Assembly: GCA_032164295.1 (NCBI GenBank) | Contig: JAJHTX010000013.1 | Coordinates: 1,302,001 to 1,366,000, forward strand | Reading direction: 5' to 3' | From: Inonotus obliquus | Taxonomy: Eukaryota > Basidiomycota > Agaricomycetes > Hymenochaetales > Hymenochaetaceae | DNA length: 64,000 nucleotides | Shown: piece after piece, positions 24,665 to 35,053 of the stretch | Numbering within the stretch: position 1 is the stretch's first letter | How the letters are laid out: the number at the start of each line of letters is the position of its first letter | Position numbers and translations under genes: made by a program | Notes under the pieces: generated by a model | What the model was told of the DNA's origin: nothing | The model's database searches: none | Seen by the model: only the letters and a program-made list of their open reading frames with translations

Positions 24665-26255
24665 TCAATCGATACGAATAGTAACCTCGTCTTTGTTACT
24701 AGCAACAAATTCACGCAAGTCCACAACAAACTCAACCGGACTATCGAGAGCGGGGAAGTGACCGCCGCTGGAGTGTACTAGCGGTTGGACATGGTGAGTC
24801 TCCACCCAAGTCACGCAGAATGAATGTTGAATTGATTTACCTTTGTAATACGCCAATGGTCCACACGTTTCAAGGACTGATCTCGGTGGGCCTCCAACCT
24901 CATACGGCTGATCCGGCAGGCGGGGTCAATGCAAATTAACATGACTATGAAGAGGAATGTACGTACGAATCCCGAGAACCCAAACTTTCTCTTCAGAAGG
25001 AATTTCCCTTCTGTCACAGGCTCTCGAAGCGCCTGAGCCTCCGCCATGCTCTATTTGCCTTACGTGTCAGAGTTTTCTCCGGATAAGTAACATTTTGAAG
25101 TCTAACCGTATTGTGGATTACAACTGAAGTTGCAAAGGATCCACTCAAGTAGTAGAGTACCACGGTATTCAAGATATCGTTTGGATCAACAAGCTCCGGA
25201 TCGGACCAGGAATATAACTTTTCACCTATGTACGCCAGAATAGCAAGAGGCGAAGAGGCAATTGCCAAGCCGATAGTGATTGGCTACAACTAAAATCAGC
25301 CTGTAGTGCTATCATAATCACTTCGTACTAGGCCTACCTTGGTACTCTGGATGCTATAGTACCCATAACCCGACTCGCGCATCTCGGTTCTGCGCTCGAT
25401 CATGCGGTTCTCAAAATCCGACGATGACGACGCCTCTAAAGTCGGAGGTAACGGCGCAATGAACATGTTGAAGTGCGCGAGGCAAACGGACTCCGGATGC
25501 GTGCTCGCCATAATGCGCAGTAACGTACTACCCTAGTGGACTGAAGTTCCATTTCGCGAAATACAGCAGCTGATTCGCGAGCTTACCGCATCTCCACCTT
25601 GGCCCACAAATTTATTATATCTGAGGACTGAAGTCATCAGTCCATGGAGGAGTTCGGCATTCTTGACTAGACCCCATCCTTCACGCGGTGGTAGCGTCGA
25701 CAGGGAGAAACCCGGCAGAGATGGTACGACAACGTGGAAACTAAAGGCACGTTGTTAAATATATTGAACTGGTGATTGGAATATGTAACTCACGCTGGAA
25801 GATCGGGGCTTCCAGGATTCGCAAGTGGTTCAATAACCTTATGAAAGTCGAAGAAGGTTCCTTTACGAACGTGCGCGTGATCAATCTTCAATGCATCATG
25901 GGACGAGATTGGCATGCCTACCGGGCCATCCGTGCATGAGAATGAGAGGGATCGCATCGCTCCTCAGGCTCCTCACATGCAAATAATGAAGATCCAATAC
26001 ATCTCCTTCGTGTTCATAATGAACTAGGTAATTGCCGAACTTGGCAATCCTCTTCTCGAGCAACTTCCAGCTCCATTCAGTCTCAAACATATTCCGTAGT
26101 CTCTTCAAGTAATCAAACTCGATTCCCAGCTTCCACGGCGTCGCATCGATGGGAGGTTCGTCCGGGAACGGAGACGCCTTCAAGAGCGTCTTCATATTCT
26201 GGACGACCGTGTCGTCATACTTGACTTCGATCTTCTTTGGAAAGCCGAAACTCAT
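24665..26255 (-). CDS. Epoxide hydrolase EH2 (EHN type) with altered nucleophile neighbour
   Basis: Starts MSFGFPKKIEVKYDD at 26255 and ends with KDEVTIRID and TGA at 24665-24667, about 395 residues. Domain order is EHN (FETEWSW), HGWPG oxyanion motif, nucleophile exon, lid with YYLSGSFATSVV, then SSGGHFPALDSP with the catalytic histidine. The nucleophile exon ends VGQGGDA where the other copies have VGQGGDW: the tryptophan codon that follows the aspartate is replaced by GCG just before the intron. That tryptophan is strongly conserved in epoxide hydrolases and in related haloalkane dehalogenases, so activity may be changed. The aspartate itself and the histidine are present, and the rest of the frame is open. 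It lies upstream of CE2 on the same strand. Confidence 0.85.
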
Positions 26256-28077
26256 AGCGTCGAGGAGATAGTGTCAGTGGAGACGTATGAAAGAGGTATT
26301 CCCCAGAGGAATATACAATACTTGACAACAATCCGATGACCATCTCCGCGGCGATTTCGGTGTTTGGTGTCATGTGCATTTCCGGTTGGAAATCCACTCA
26401 GCACCGAGATGGCCTCACACAACTACAAGGCTAGTCGCGAACAACTTCAAGCCCACTCTCTTTAATCTTGTAAGGTTCAATATATCCATATCGCCCAAGA
26501 GACCATATTGTGACTGTAGAACCTCATGGAAACTTTTGATACTAGCGGCGTTAATGTTTTGTTTTCGGTTTTGCAAGAAGTATCTAGTATTTTCTTCGTT
26601 ATCCGTTGTAGACGAAGTCGGGGCATTAAACAATAGTTCCCATGTGTATTATGCACAGATTCGTAGACTCTACAGAACAATAGTGTAGAGGTCATCTTCA
26701 GGTACCCAGTTCCTGGTTCACAAAAGTCCATTGCAGTACAGTACCATGGCACGCACCATTGCATCGATGACGAACAAATCCGCAGATTGTTGATGGAGTT
26801 CTTCTTTTCTCAGATTTCTCCGAGCGTATACGGACTTAGCTTCATTTTTCTGGATTCAGCCATCTGTATTTGGCAGGAGGATTTATTTATATTGTCCTCA
26901 AAGCTTATAGTGGTTCCCAACCTCACAGAACAATGTCAGACTTCATTATGTAACTTTGATCGGATCACAGAGTTTCCATGAATGATGGATGGAAGAGTTT
27001 TTCGCATCACGTGAAGCATCTCGCCTTCGCTCCCTATTTTGCCGATTTTGTTGACGACATCCCCTCACGCAGCTCTTGTCAAAGGCCGTGAGAAAGGACA
27101 AAACAATGCAGTGCGCCAATTACATCGGAGATAATTATCTTACTATCGCCGACATGGTCACTACGACCACGCAGCAGTGACAGTGGCTAGGGCTCGAAAG
27201 CGTACATAGTAACGGTTGTATGTACGGTGGCAAGAAGAATTCATAAGAAACGAGGAATGATATATCAAGAATCATTGATCGGTGATGGTCCTGTCGTCTA
27301 TGGATGGGATCCTTGCCTATTTCAATGGTATATGTCTGTGCCAGAAAGTTTCATGCATTCAAGTTGTCGGGACCGGGTGCTGTCGATGATTCGTACGCCA
27401 TCACATGTTTTGATGTCGGTTCCAATGCATATCTATGCTCCTCAACTCGGTCGAACAAGCAGTAAGCCGTAAACTGCTAAATGCTGTAAACATCTCTCCT
27501 GATCATCCTCATATGACTATACGTATGCCGTATTTTCCGTATACAGCCGTTTACGACTGAATTTGGATTTTTTGACGCAAAGTAAGTCCTCTCCATACGA
27601 GTACAGAGAGCGTATCTGTATACGCTCGGGCCCTATCCATATACTACGGTATGCTTGCGAGCCCTTCGCAGCAGCTGTACCTTCAGACGATCAGGAGGCC
27701 CAGTACTTAGTCCCGAAGTCCCACATAATTTAGCCGCTCAACGAGTCATTAGGGTAATATGTTTCAAGGCGACTGGTGACTCGTTACCAATATTCATCTC
27801 CCGCACAAGTACTCCCGTCCGGATCGGTCCATGTCTATTATTTCCGTACGGAGTACCGTTTCAGCACAAAGCTAGACCAACATCGCTACATCTACGAGGT
27901 TTTACGTGGAAGCGTACGCTTCTAAGGCGGATATCCAAGGCATCGAGTCATCTTTCAATGTTTCATCTTCTGATCCATTCCATCATTGGGCGCACTCAGA
28001 GCGGTCCGATGCCGGCGTGGCAATAATTATAAGAGACGAATTAACTGGACTACCCTCATATCTCCAAACCAAGGTCA
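26256..28077. other. Intergenic between divergent EH2 and CE3
   Basis: 1.8 kb with no recognised gene. A possible TATA-like ATAATTATAAGA lies near 28023-28034, about 45 bases before the CE3 start. No similarity to the CE1/CE2 upstream blocks was seen. Confidence 0.45.
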
Positions 28078-30472
28078 ATGCTCTGTTACCGTCTGACGAC
28101 TGCGTTTCTGGCCTTTCTTGGCCTACTATCTGTAACGCAGGCCGACTCTCCGCAAATTGTGGACCTAGGATATGCTGTTTATCAGGGAACATTCAACTCT
28201 ACTTCCGGCATAACAGATTTCTTTGGTATACGTTATGCTGCTCCTCCAGTCGGTGAGTGACTCTCTCTTGTCTTGACCGACGCGACGATGCCTGGCTTAC
28301 ATCTCTTCCTTAGGGAAACTCCGCTTCCAAAAGCCAGCGCCTCCTCCCAATATGCGAAGTGCAGGACTGATTTCTGCTAATGTGCAACCTCCAAAATGTC
28401 CGGCAGCCGGAAAAAAATATCATATTGAGACACCCTTCCGTGACCTTCCCACTAATGCTCGCCGCCAGAACGATGAAATTGAGGACTGCTTATTTCTCAA
28501 GTTAGCATTTTCCTTCGTATTTGCTGAATCTGGACTTGACTCTCTTTGTAAACACCCACTGATAGCGTCCATGTTCCTGGAAAGGTCAACTCGATGGCAA
28601 GAATGCCAGTTATATTCTGGATTCATGGTGGCGGGTGAGTGGATAACATAGTTCCACTGGATCTGAACTTAACACCAGACGAATCTGACTTCATCTCTAT
28701 TAATCTAGCTACGTCATAGAAAGCCCTTTTGGTTTCAATGGGGGCGATCTCATCCGGGAAGCCGGGGGTGGAGTTGTTGCCGTTGAATTACAGTATCGTT
28801 TGGGAGTATTTGGTAGGACCAGGACCCACTTCTGTCGATTATCTGTCTACTTACGTCATCCATCTAGGTTTTCTTCCAGGAAAAGAGGTCAAGCGGAAAG
28901 GTGCTTTGAATGCAGGTTTGCGTGAGTGATTGTTCACTCGAAGTTATAATGAATGTTTATGATCTCGTAGTGGACCAACAGTTTGCTTTGGAATGGGTGC
29001 AGAAGAACGTAAGCGCGTCCTCGGAATTCTGGGTGGCATGTACTTATGAGCGACATATACACATAAGATCCACCTGTTCGGAGGCGATCCGAGTCAGGTT
29101 ACCATTTGGGGGGAGTCAGCAGGTAAGCATAGTACATTGTGATAGTACTGCAAGCCTCAAACTGACGATCTGTGACAAGGTGCTGGATCCGTCGTACAGC
29201 ATATGGTTGCTCATGGAGGGAATACGCAGCCACCCCTGTTTCACCGAGCTATCACGAGCTCTACGTACTTACCGTCGCAGTACAATTTCGACGATCCGAT
29301 TCCAGAAGTTAGTGCGGTGTCATGAATTTCGTTTCTGGATTTTGATGACATATTCCAAACGATTAGAGACTATACTCGGAGTTCGTTCAGCGCACGGGGT
29401 TAGTGTTCGCGAGACTCTAAATTTATCACGGAACGGCCCAGTAACTTGGATATTTTCTAGCTGCGGCAATGCTTCAGATACTTTCCAGTGTCTTGTTGAC
29501 ACCGATGCTGGTATACTTGAATCCGCGAACGTCGAGATTAATGATTCAGGCTTCTCCGGAACATCTGTGACGGTCCCCGTCGTCGATGGTTTGTTTATTG
29601 TTGAGAGGCCGATCGCGACGCTAGAACGAGGCACTCTAAACGGGGTACGTGCGGCGAGACAAGCAATCAAAGGATCGCGTACTGATGCGAAGTTGATACA
29701 ATGTAGGAACGACTCATGACGATGACGAATGCATTCGAGGGCGCAATCTTCATCAATATATTTTCAAACTTTTCGGAGCAGATGACACTTACAGACTACG
29801 CCACGCAGCTATTCCCGTTATTCAACGACCATCAAATTCAGGAAGTAGTAAATCACTATTCGGGTATTGGTTTGGACTCGGTGAATGACCAGGCTATAGC
29901 CGTCATGGGAGAGTGTGAGTTCCTCAGCCTGCAGTAGATTTCAAATTTTGTTGATGCGGTCTGGATAGCAATCTTCATCTGCCCAACCTATCGTCTCCTA
30001 GAAGCTTTTCCTGGGCGTTCTTATAAGGTATTCATCATTCTTTCACCGTCAATCTATCATTAAATATGAATCATGCCCTCCAGGGACTCTTTGCAGTACC
30101 GCCAGGCCAGCATGGCGAAGACCTCGCCTACTATTTTCCTGAAACCGAGTAAGGGCCCTGTTCAGTCAATGACTAGCCAAAGGCACCTGACAGAAATTCC
30201 TCTCTTCTAGTGGACCACCGCTGTACGAAAATGTAGAATTTTCCGCTTCTTTCTCTGGATCGTTCATGGGCTTCGTCAAATCAGGAGATCCAAACGCACA
30301 CGTTCTGTTCGATATCACTCCGGCTTGGAACACATTCAGCCAGGGACATACTGAAATGCTGTTTAACAGAACTGAGGATTTCCAACCAGACATTCGACCG
30401 TTCAAGACGGACCCTGGTCTAATTGAGCGATGCAACTTTTGGAAGAGTATGGCTCCGTTTATCCCGCAGTGA
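28078..30472 (+). CDS. Secreted type-B carboxylesterase CE3
   Basis: About 540 residues in fourteen exons. I followed every junction and all join in frame. The signal peptide MLCYRLTTAFLAFLG ends near TQADSP. Catalytic motifs are WIHGGG, GGDPSQVTIWGESAG (serine in the exon ending near 29122), TNAFEGAIF (acidic residue) and GQHGEDLAYYF (histidine). The stop TGA is at 30470-30472, after MAPFIPQ. The protein is a close paralogue of CE2, on the opposite strand. It lies tail-to-tail with an epoxide hydrolase pseudogene, an arrangement repeated at 43-51 kb. Secreted and probably active; substrate unknown. Confidence 0.92.
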
Positions 30473-30870
30473 CTGGCAGCCTGGGAATACCCTATCAGTT
30501 CATCAAAAGCGGTATCTTGTCCGATCCAGCTCTATAGCTATTGTACGTTCGGACAGGCATGTCCTTGACGAGCTTTGCGATTGTTGTGGACTTTTCGGTC
30601 GTCTATCTGCAATACAATTCGTGTTACTCCATTGGATAATGGACAAGGAACTTCTTGTGCTCCCGGCACTGAAAATATCGCGAATGATGTCCAATGGTGA
30701 ACGGTCAAATTGTGGTCAAAGTAGCTTATGCTTCGTTCTCAATCATCTTGCGTCATAGTACTCCAACGCATGCTAACCTTCATCAGGACAATTCAATTCT
30801 TCAAAACCAGCCGGAACTCGGCCATATTATCTACTATGTACATTCTCAAGGCTACATCAACCCAGAATGC
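30473..30870. other. Spacer of the duplicated CE/EH module, copy A
   Basis: Non-coding spacer between the converging CE3 and the EH pseudogene. It matches 49571-49970 nearly base for base with small indels, so it is part of a segmental duplication. Confidence 0.7.
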
Positions 30871-31385
30871 TCATTTGTTACTAGCAACGAATTCGCGCAA
30901 ATCATCGACAAGTCCGGTCGGATTATCGAGAGCAGGGAAGTGACCGCCGTTTAAGAGGTTAGATGGGAAGGTCCTGTAACACAGAAAAACGATTTGCATG
31001 TACCTTTGTAATACGCAAGCGGTTCCATTGTTTCGAGGATTGATCTCGGTGTAGTGCCAAGCTCATTCGGCTGGTCGATCGAAATAAAGTGAGTTAGTGT
31101 AGAGTAACTTGATTATACAGGAGAAAACTCTTACGAATCCCGAGAATGCAAACTTGTTCTTTAGAGGGAACTTCCCTTCTTCCACAGGATTCGCGAGCTT
31201 ACCCAATCTTTACCTTGACGTATCTCCTGTAGCCAAGAACAGAAGTCAACAGTCCATTAAAGAGTCGAGCACTATCGGCTACTTCCCAGCCTTCACGCGG
31301 CGGTAGCGTCGACAAGAACCCTGGGAGAGATGATACGACAACATGGAATCTGAAGCGTCACTGTTGGGTATGTTGAGTTGGTGAT
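30871..31385 (-). pseudogene. Epoxide hydrolase pseudogene with internal deletion
   Basis: The C-terminal exons are present: NGGHFPALDNPTGLVDDLRE, then PNELGTTPRSILETM, then EEGKFPLKNKFAFSGF. Past about 31190 the sequence jumps straight to the central exon (VVVSSLPGF..STLPPREGWEVADSARLF and VLGYRRYV). The two lid exons and the LRIMAS exon are missing. The nucleophile segment is also damaged: bases are lost where the others read VGQGGDW, which shifts the frame. The N-terminal EHN domain and the HGWPG exon are absent. The C-terminal part is nearly identical to EH3, whereas the central part looks more like EH4. This suggests deletion or unequal recombination between copies. Confidence 0.85.
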
Positions 31386-31683
31386 TTGTCACAGAACTTG
31401 CGACCAATTTGGAGTTTTGTACCGAACTCAGAGTCACATAACGTGAAGGGAGCGAGATGCCTGAAGCCCAATTAAATATAGCCAAGCTAGAGGACGCCGC
31501 TCGAAACAACCGTGACAAGCGAACTGTCCTTTTTACATCAGAAATTACCGCTGGGAACTAATATAGGGTACACCTTCGTGCCTCGCCCGACCAACCAACC
31601 AGTGAATCCGAACAATTACTCGTCCCAATGAATGCATCGTCATTACTTTTCGTAAAAGGACAGAGATTGTACGGGTCGGTCGT

Positions 31684-33300
31684 TCACCCGAGAAGGTCAC
31701 CAAAGGCTGCTAACTCGGGAGCGCCAGACTCGCGGATACCGATTTCCCAGTCTACATGAAGACCATTGAGAACTAGAACGAAAGAAGGTAGAGTGATGGA
31801 CTCACAACTGTAGATGATAGTAACCGCCATGAGTATACCAGTTCCGCTTCCAAGTGCACCCATCAAGTCAGCTGCAACGGAAAGCAAGCCAAGGATTGCA
31901 CCGCCGAGTGCTGCGGCGGTCGGAATGACACGCTTAAGTTCCTTGTACATTGACCCCTCACGGTGACCCGCCATGACCATTTGCTGATCCTTGAGCTGCT
32001 TTGCTACGTCCCGTGGTCCAGAGCCGGAGACCTCGATCCATGTCTTTGAGAAAAGGGCACAAATACTGACAGTGAAGGCAATATAGATGGCCGTGTGGAT
32101 CGGGTCGAGAAGAGCGGCACGAAGAGTGTGAGGAGGAGACATATAATATGCGAGACCACCGACTGCTGCAAGTTGCGGGGAATCCTCGAGAGGTTCCCAT
32201 ACTCCAAGAAGGCGAACAAGGATGTTGCTCGGGAAGCGACTTGCCAGCATCTGTGAGATGATGAACACGTTCGAGGTGAGAGCGGATTCGAGCATGATTG
32301 GCATATTCGAGGTATAGAACAGCTTGACAGGGTACGCGCCGCGTTGGCCACGGAAGCGGTTGCTCTTGACGGGGATTTCGAGGCGGAAACCCTGGAGATA
32401 GATGACCACGGCAAAGACGATGGCGGTAGCAACGAGGTTCATGATATTGGGGAGACGGTCGCGCCAGAATGCCTCACGCAATGCACGACCCTTGTCGTTC
32501 CAAGTGAACAGCAAGTGGAAGAGTGCGATCACCGCGCCTTCGAATTCAGGCCCACGACCTGTGTTGACAGTGGTAGGTGAGAAGGCTTTCCACACGATCG
32601 ATTCACATATGTTAGTTGCAATGAAGAGGGAGACGCCTGAACCGAGACCATAACCCTTTTGAAGGAGCTCGTCGAGGAGGATGACGATGAGTGCGGCTGC
32701 AACCAGCTGAATGATCAGAAGCAGACATACACCGGGGCCAAGAGACGAAGGCGAGCCGTAAAGTCCGGTAAGAACATACACGGTTGCCTGACCAAGTGAA
32801 ATAATAAGAGCGAAGACTGCCAGCGAGGCAAGTTAGGTCACAGAAAATGACTTGAAATAAAAAAAAAGATACGACGCACGCTTTTGAGCACCGCCAAAGA
32901 GAGCACGGTCCTCCTTCAAGCTGAAATCCACGTCGATGAGATTTGCACCTGCAAGAAGTTGCATGATCATTCCGGAGGTCACAATAGGACTGATTCCCAG
33001 TTCCATAAGCGTCCCTCGGTTGGAGGCGAGAATGACGCGCATCCAGTAGAGAGGATCGGCAGAATCTGAAGACATGATTCCATAGAGAGGTATTTGGGAG
33101 CAGACAAGGAAGATGAGGAGGGTGACCGCTGTCCAGAGAACCTTTTGGTTGAAGGGCACCTTCCGGTCTGGTGATGAGACCTCTGGAAGAATGGGCAAGA
33201 AGGGCCGCACGAGATTCAAGAACCGAACTACAAGCAAGTAAAAGTCACAGGTTAGCTGCTATTTTCCTTGACAAGAGTACGACAACTTACAGCCAGCCAT
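31684..33300 (-). CDS. SEC61: Sec61 translocon alpha subunit
   Basis: The channel-forming subunit of the ER protein translocon, the SecY family with ten membrane helices. The first exon encodes only MAG plus one base (33300). After an intron it reads [17 protein letters not shown], the conserved N terminus. Further blocks are the plug region ([20 protein letters not shown]), [20 protein letters not shown] and [20 protein letters not shown]. The cytosolic loop region contains [19 protein letters not shown]. The last exon is joined through [14 protein letters not shown] and ends FGDLLG with TGA at 31684-31686. I read three introns and about 475 residues, the usual family length. The gene is complete and essential in fungi. 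Confidence 0.95.
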
Positions 33301-33487
33301 GGTGAACGACGCGAAAGAAAGAATGAGTGGAGGTTTGAGCTGGCCCGACGCGCTCAATTAACTACGTGTCACCACCACGAACTCGGTCTATCCCGAGGAA
33401 GTTCAAGCTCCGCAAAATACGCGTCTCTACGCCCGCTCATCAAACTCAAACAACTTAACCTCACACCATAGCTATTAGCATACTCTA
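33301..33487. promoter_or_regulatory. Divergent promoter of SEC61 and lamB
   Basis: Only 187 bases separate the two opposing start codons, so both promoters must overlap or be very short. No clear TATA box was seen. Confidence 0.5.
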
Positions 33488-34730
33488 ATGGTTCTACATG
33501 CAACAGTAAATTGTGATATGGGAGAGGCACGTCGGCTTCATTACGGTACAGCTTGGGCATATTAATCACATCAAAAGTTCAGGGCTATTCCCTCTACACC
33601 ATGGTTAGTCCACGGCTGCCAGTTTATTCCTACCGCTCACGACTTTGCTTCAGGGAGACGACGAGTCTCTTATGAAGACTATCCATCTTGCTAACATCGC
33701 CTGTGGGTTCCATGCAAGGCTGGTCCTTTCCCGTCTCTCATCTTGAGGCGGGCTCATGACCCTGCACTTGCAGCGACTTCATGATCATGGAAAAGACTGT
33801 CACGCTCGCAAAGCAGAACAACGTTCTCATTGGGGCGCATCCTTCTCTTCCTGATCGCCAAGGCTTCGGAAGAAGGGAAATGGCTATTGAACCAGTGGGC
33901 ATTCTGAAATCCTTTTGAAACTGTTCTCCGACTCCAGTGCAGGACGAACTTGCACCCTGTTTCATTTATCAGGTTGGAGCGCTATCCGGTTTCTTGCACA
34001 AGCAGGAGCTCAAAATGCACCATGTAAGATATCACGTAAACTCAACCTTTCTCTTGTTATCGGACTAAAGAACTCGCAAGCTTAAACCTCATGGTGCAGT
34101 TTATGGACAAACTGCTCGATCTATCGACCTTGCAAGAGCGGCAGTCGGCGTCGCAAAGTCCTTCAACCTCGCGTTTATGGGTCTTGCCGGTACCTGTCAC
34201 CAGAAAGCTTGCGAAGAACTTGGCGTCCGATTCATCGCCGGTTATTTACATTCTCATATCACTTCCTCTCGGATATTATTGACGCATCCTTAGAATGGTT
34301 CGCAGATCTCGATTATAGCCCTGAAGGAAAGCTTCTGATAACAAAGTAAGAAGCTTGAAATAACTATGCCTTCGTTTTCTCATGATGTCCACAATGTCAC
34401 AGGAAGCACGATCCAATCACGTTGGATGAAGTGCAAACTCGGGTACGAAAGTCAGGAAAGTTGGTACTCACACCTATCCTTACGGACATTATTTCAATCA
34501 TTCAGGTCAGGCGAATTTTGTCACAGGGACTTGTGACTACCAAGGCGGGCACTCTGCCGATTGGTGAAGGAGTCAAGGATGTCAGCATCTGTGTTCATTC
34601 AGATTCTCCGGTTCGTCCCCCGATTTCCTTTCTGTTGCTGTTCCTATCTTAACCTGGGACACAGGGTGCCGTTGAGATTTCCCAGACCGTCAAGCGACTT
34701 GTTGACGAGAGCAACAAGTACGCAGATTAG
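33488..34730 (+). CDS. lamB: LamB/YcsF-family lactam utilisation protein (PxpA-like)
   Basis: A member of the YcsF/LamB/PxpA family. In bacteria PxpA acts with PxpB and PxpC in ATP-dependent 5-oxoproline ring opening; in Aspergillus nidulans lamB is needed to use 2-pyrrolidinone. Ten exons give about 255 residues, the family length. The protein starts [13 protein letters not shown] and continues [20 protein letters not shown], then NIACGFHAS. Next are [51 protein letters not shown], and [16 protein letters not shown] before TAG at 34728-34730. Two introns (after MGE and after GFHA) fit only GC..AG borders. The conserved D, H and K residues of the NCDMGE, ACGFHA and KPHGA motifs are intact. 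It lies upstream of lamA on the same strand. Confidence 0.9.
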
Positions 34731-35053
34731 CAGTAACACGTTACGGGTATCTGGTCGTTCCCGAATCAATGAGAGGATAAGACAGGGGAGAACAATTTAA
34801 ACTTTGTAGTAAATGTTGAAACCCGGCGCTACGTGTATTTGATTCCTTCCAGAAATGTAGATATGCCTTCACGGGAGTGCAGTGCGAGCGACCGGACCTT
34901 GATCAATATACTTGGCTTGGTCTCATGACTGGCGAAAAAATCGGTATGTGATTCCTATCTGTCTATTTGCGGAGACTTCTTCCTTATCTAAACGTTTCCA
35001 GAGATGCTATTAAACGGCCCCTCGGCATATCAACAAAGCAAGGAATAACCATC
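34731..35053 (+). promoter_or_regulatory. lamB-lamA spacer with possible upstream reading frame
   Basis: A 323-base spacer. An ATG near 34926 followed by MTGEKI, a donor-like GTATGT at 34944 and an acceptor near 35000 forms a spliced short frame. It stops before the lamA start, so it is better read as a leader with an intron and a small upstream ORF than as part of LamA. Confidence 0.35.

Noticed and set aside
31958..32653. Open frames in other frames and on the opposite strand across SEC61
   Set aside because: SEC61 is conserved over this whole stretch in one frame; the others are by-products.
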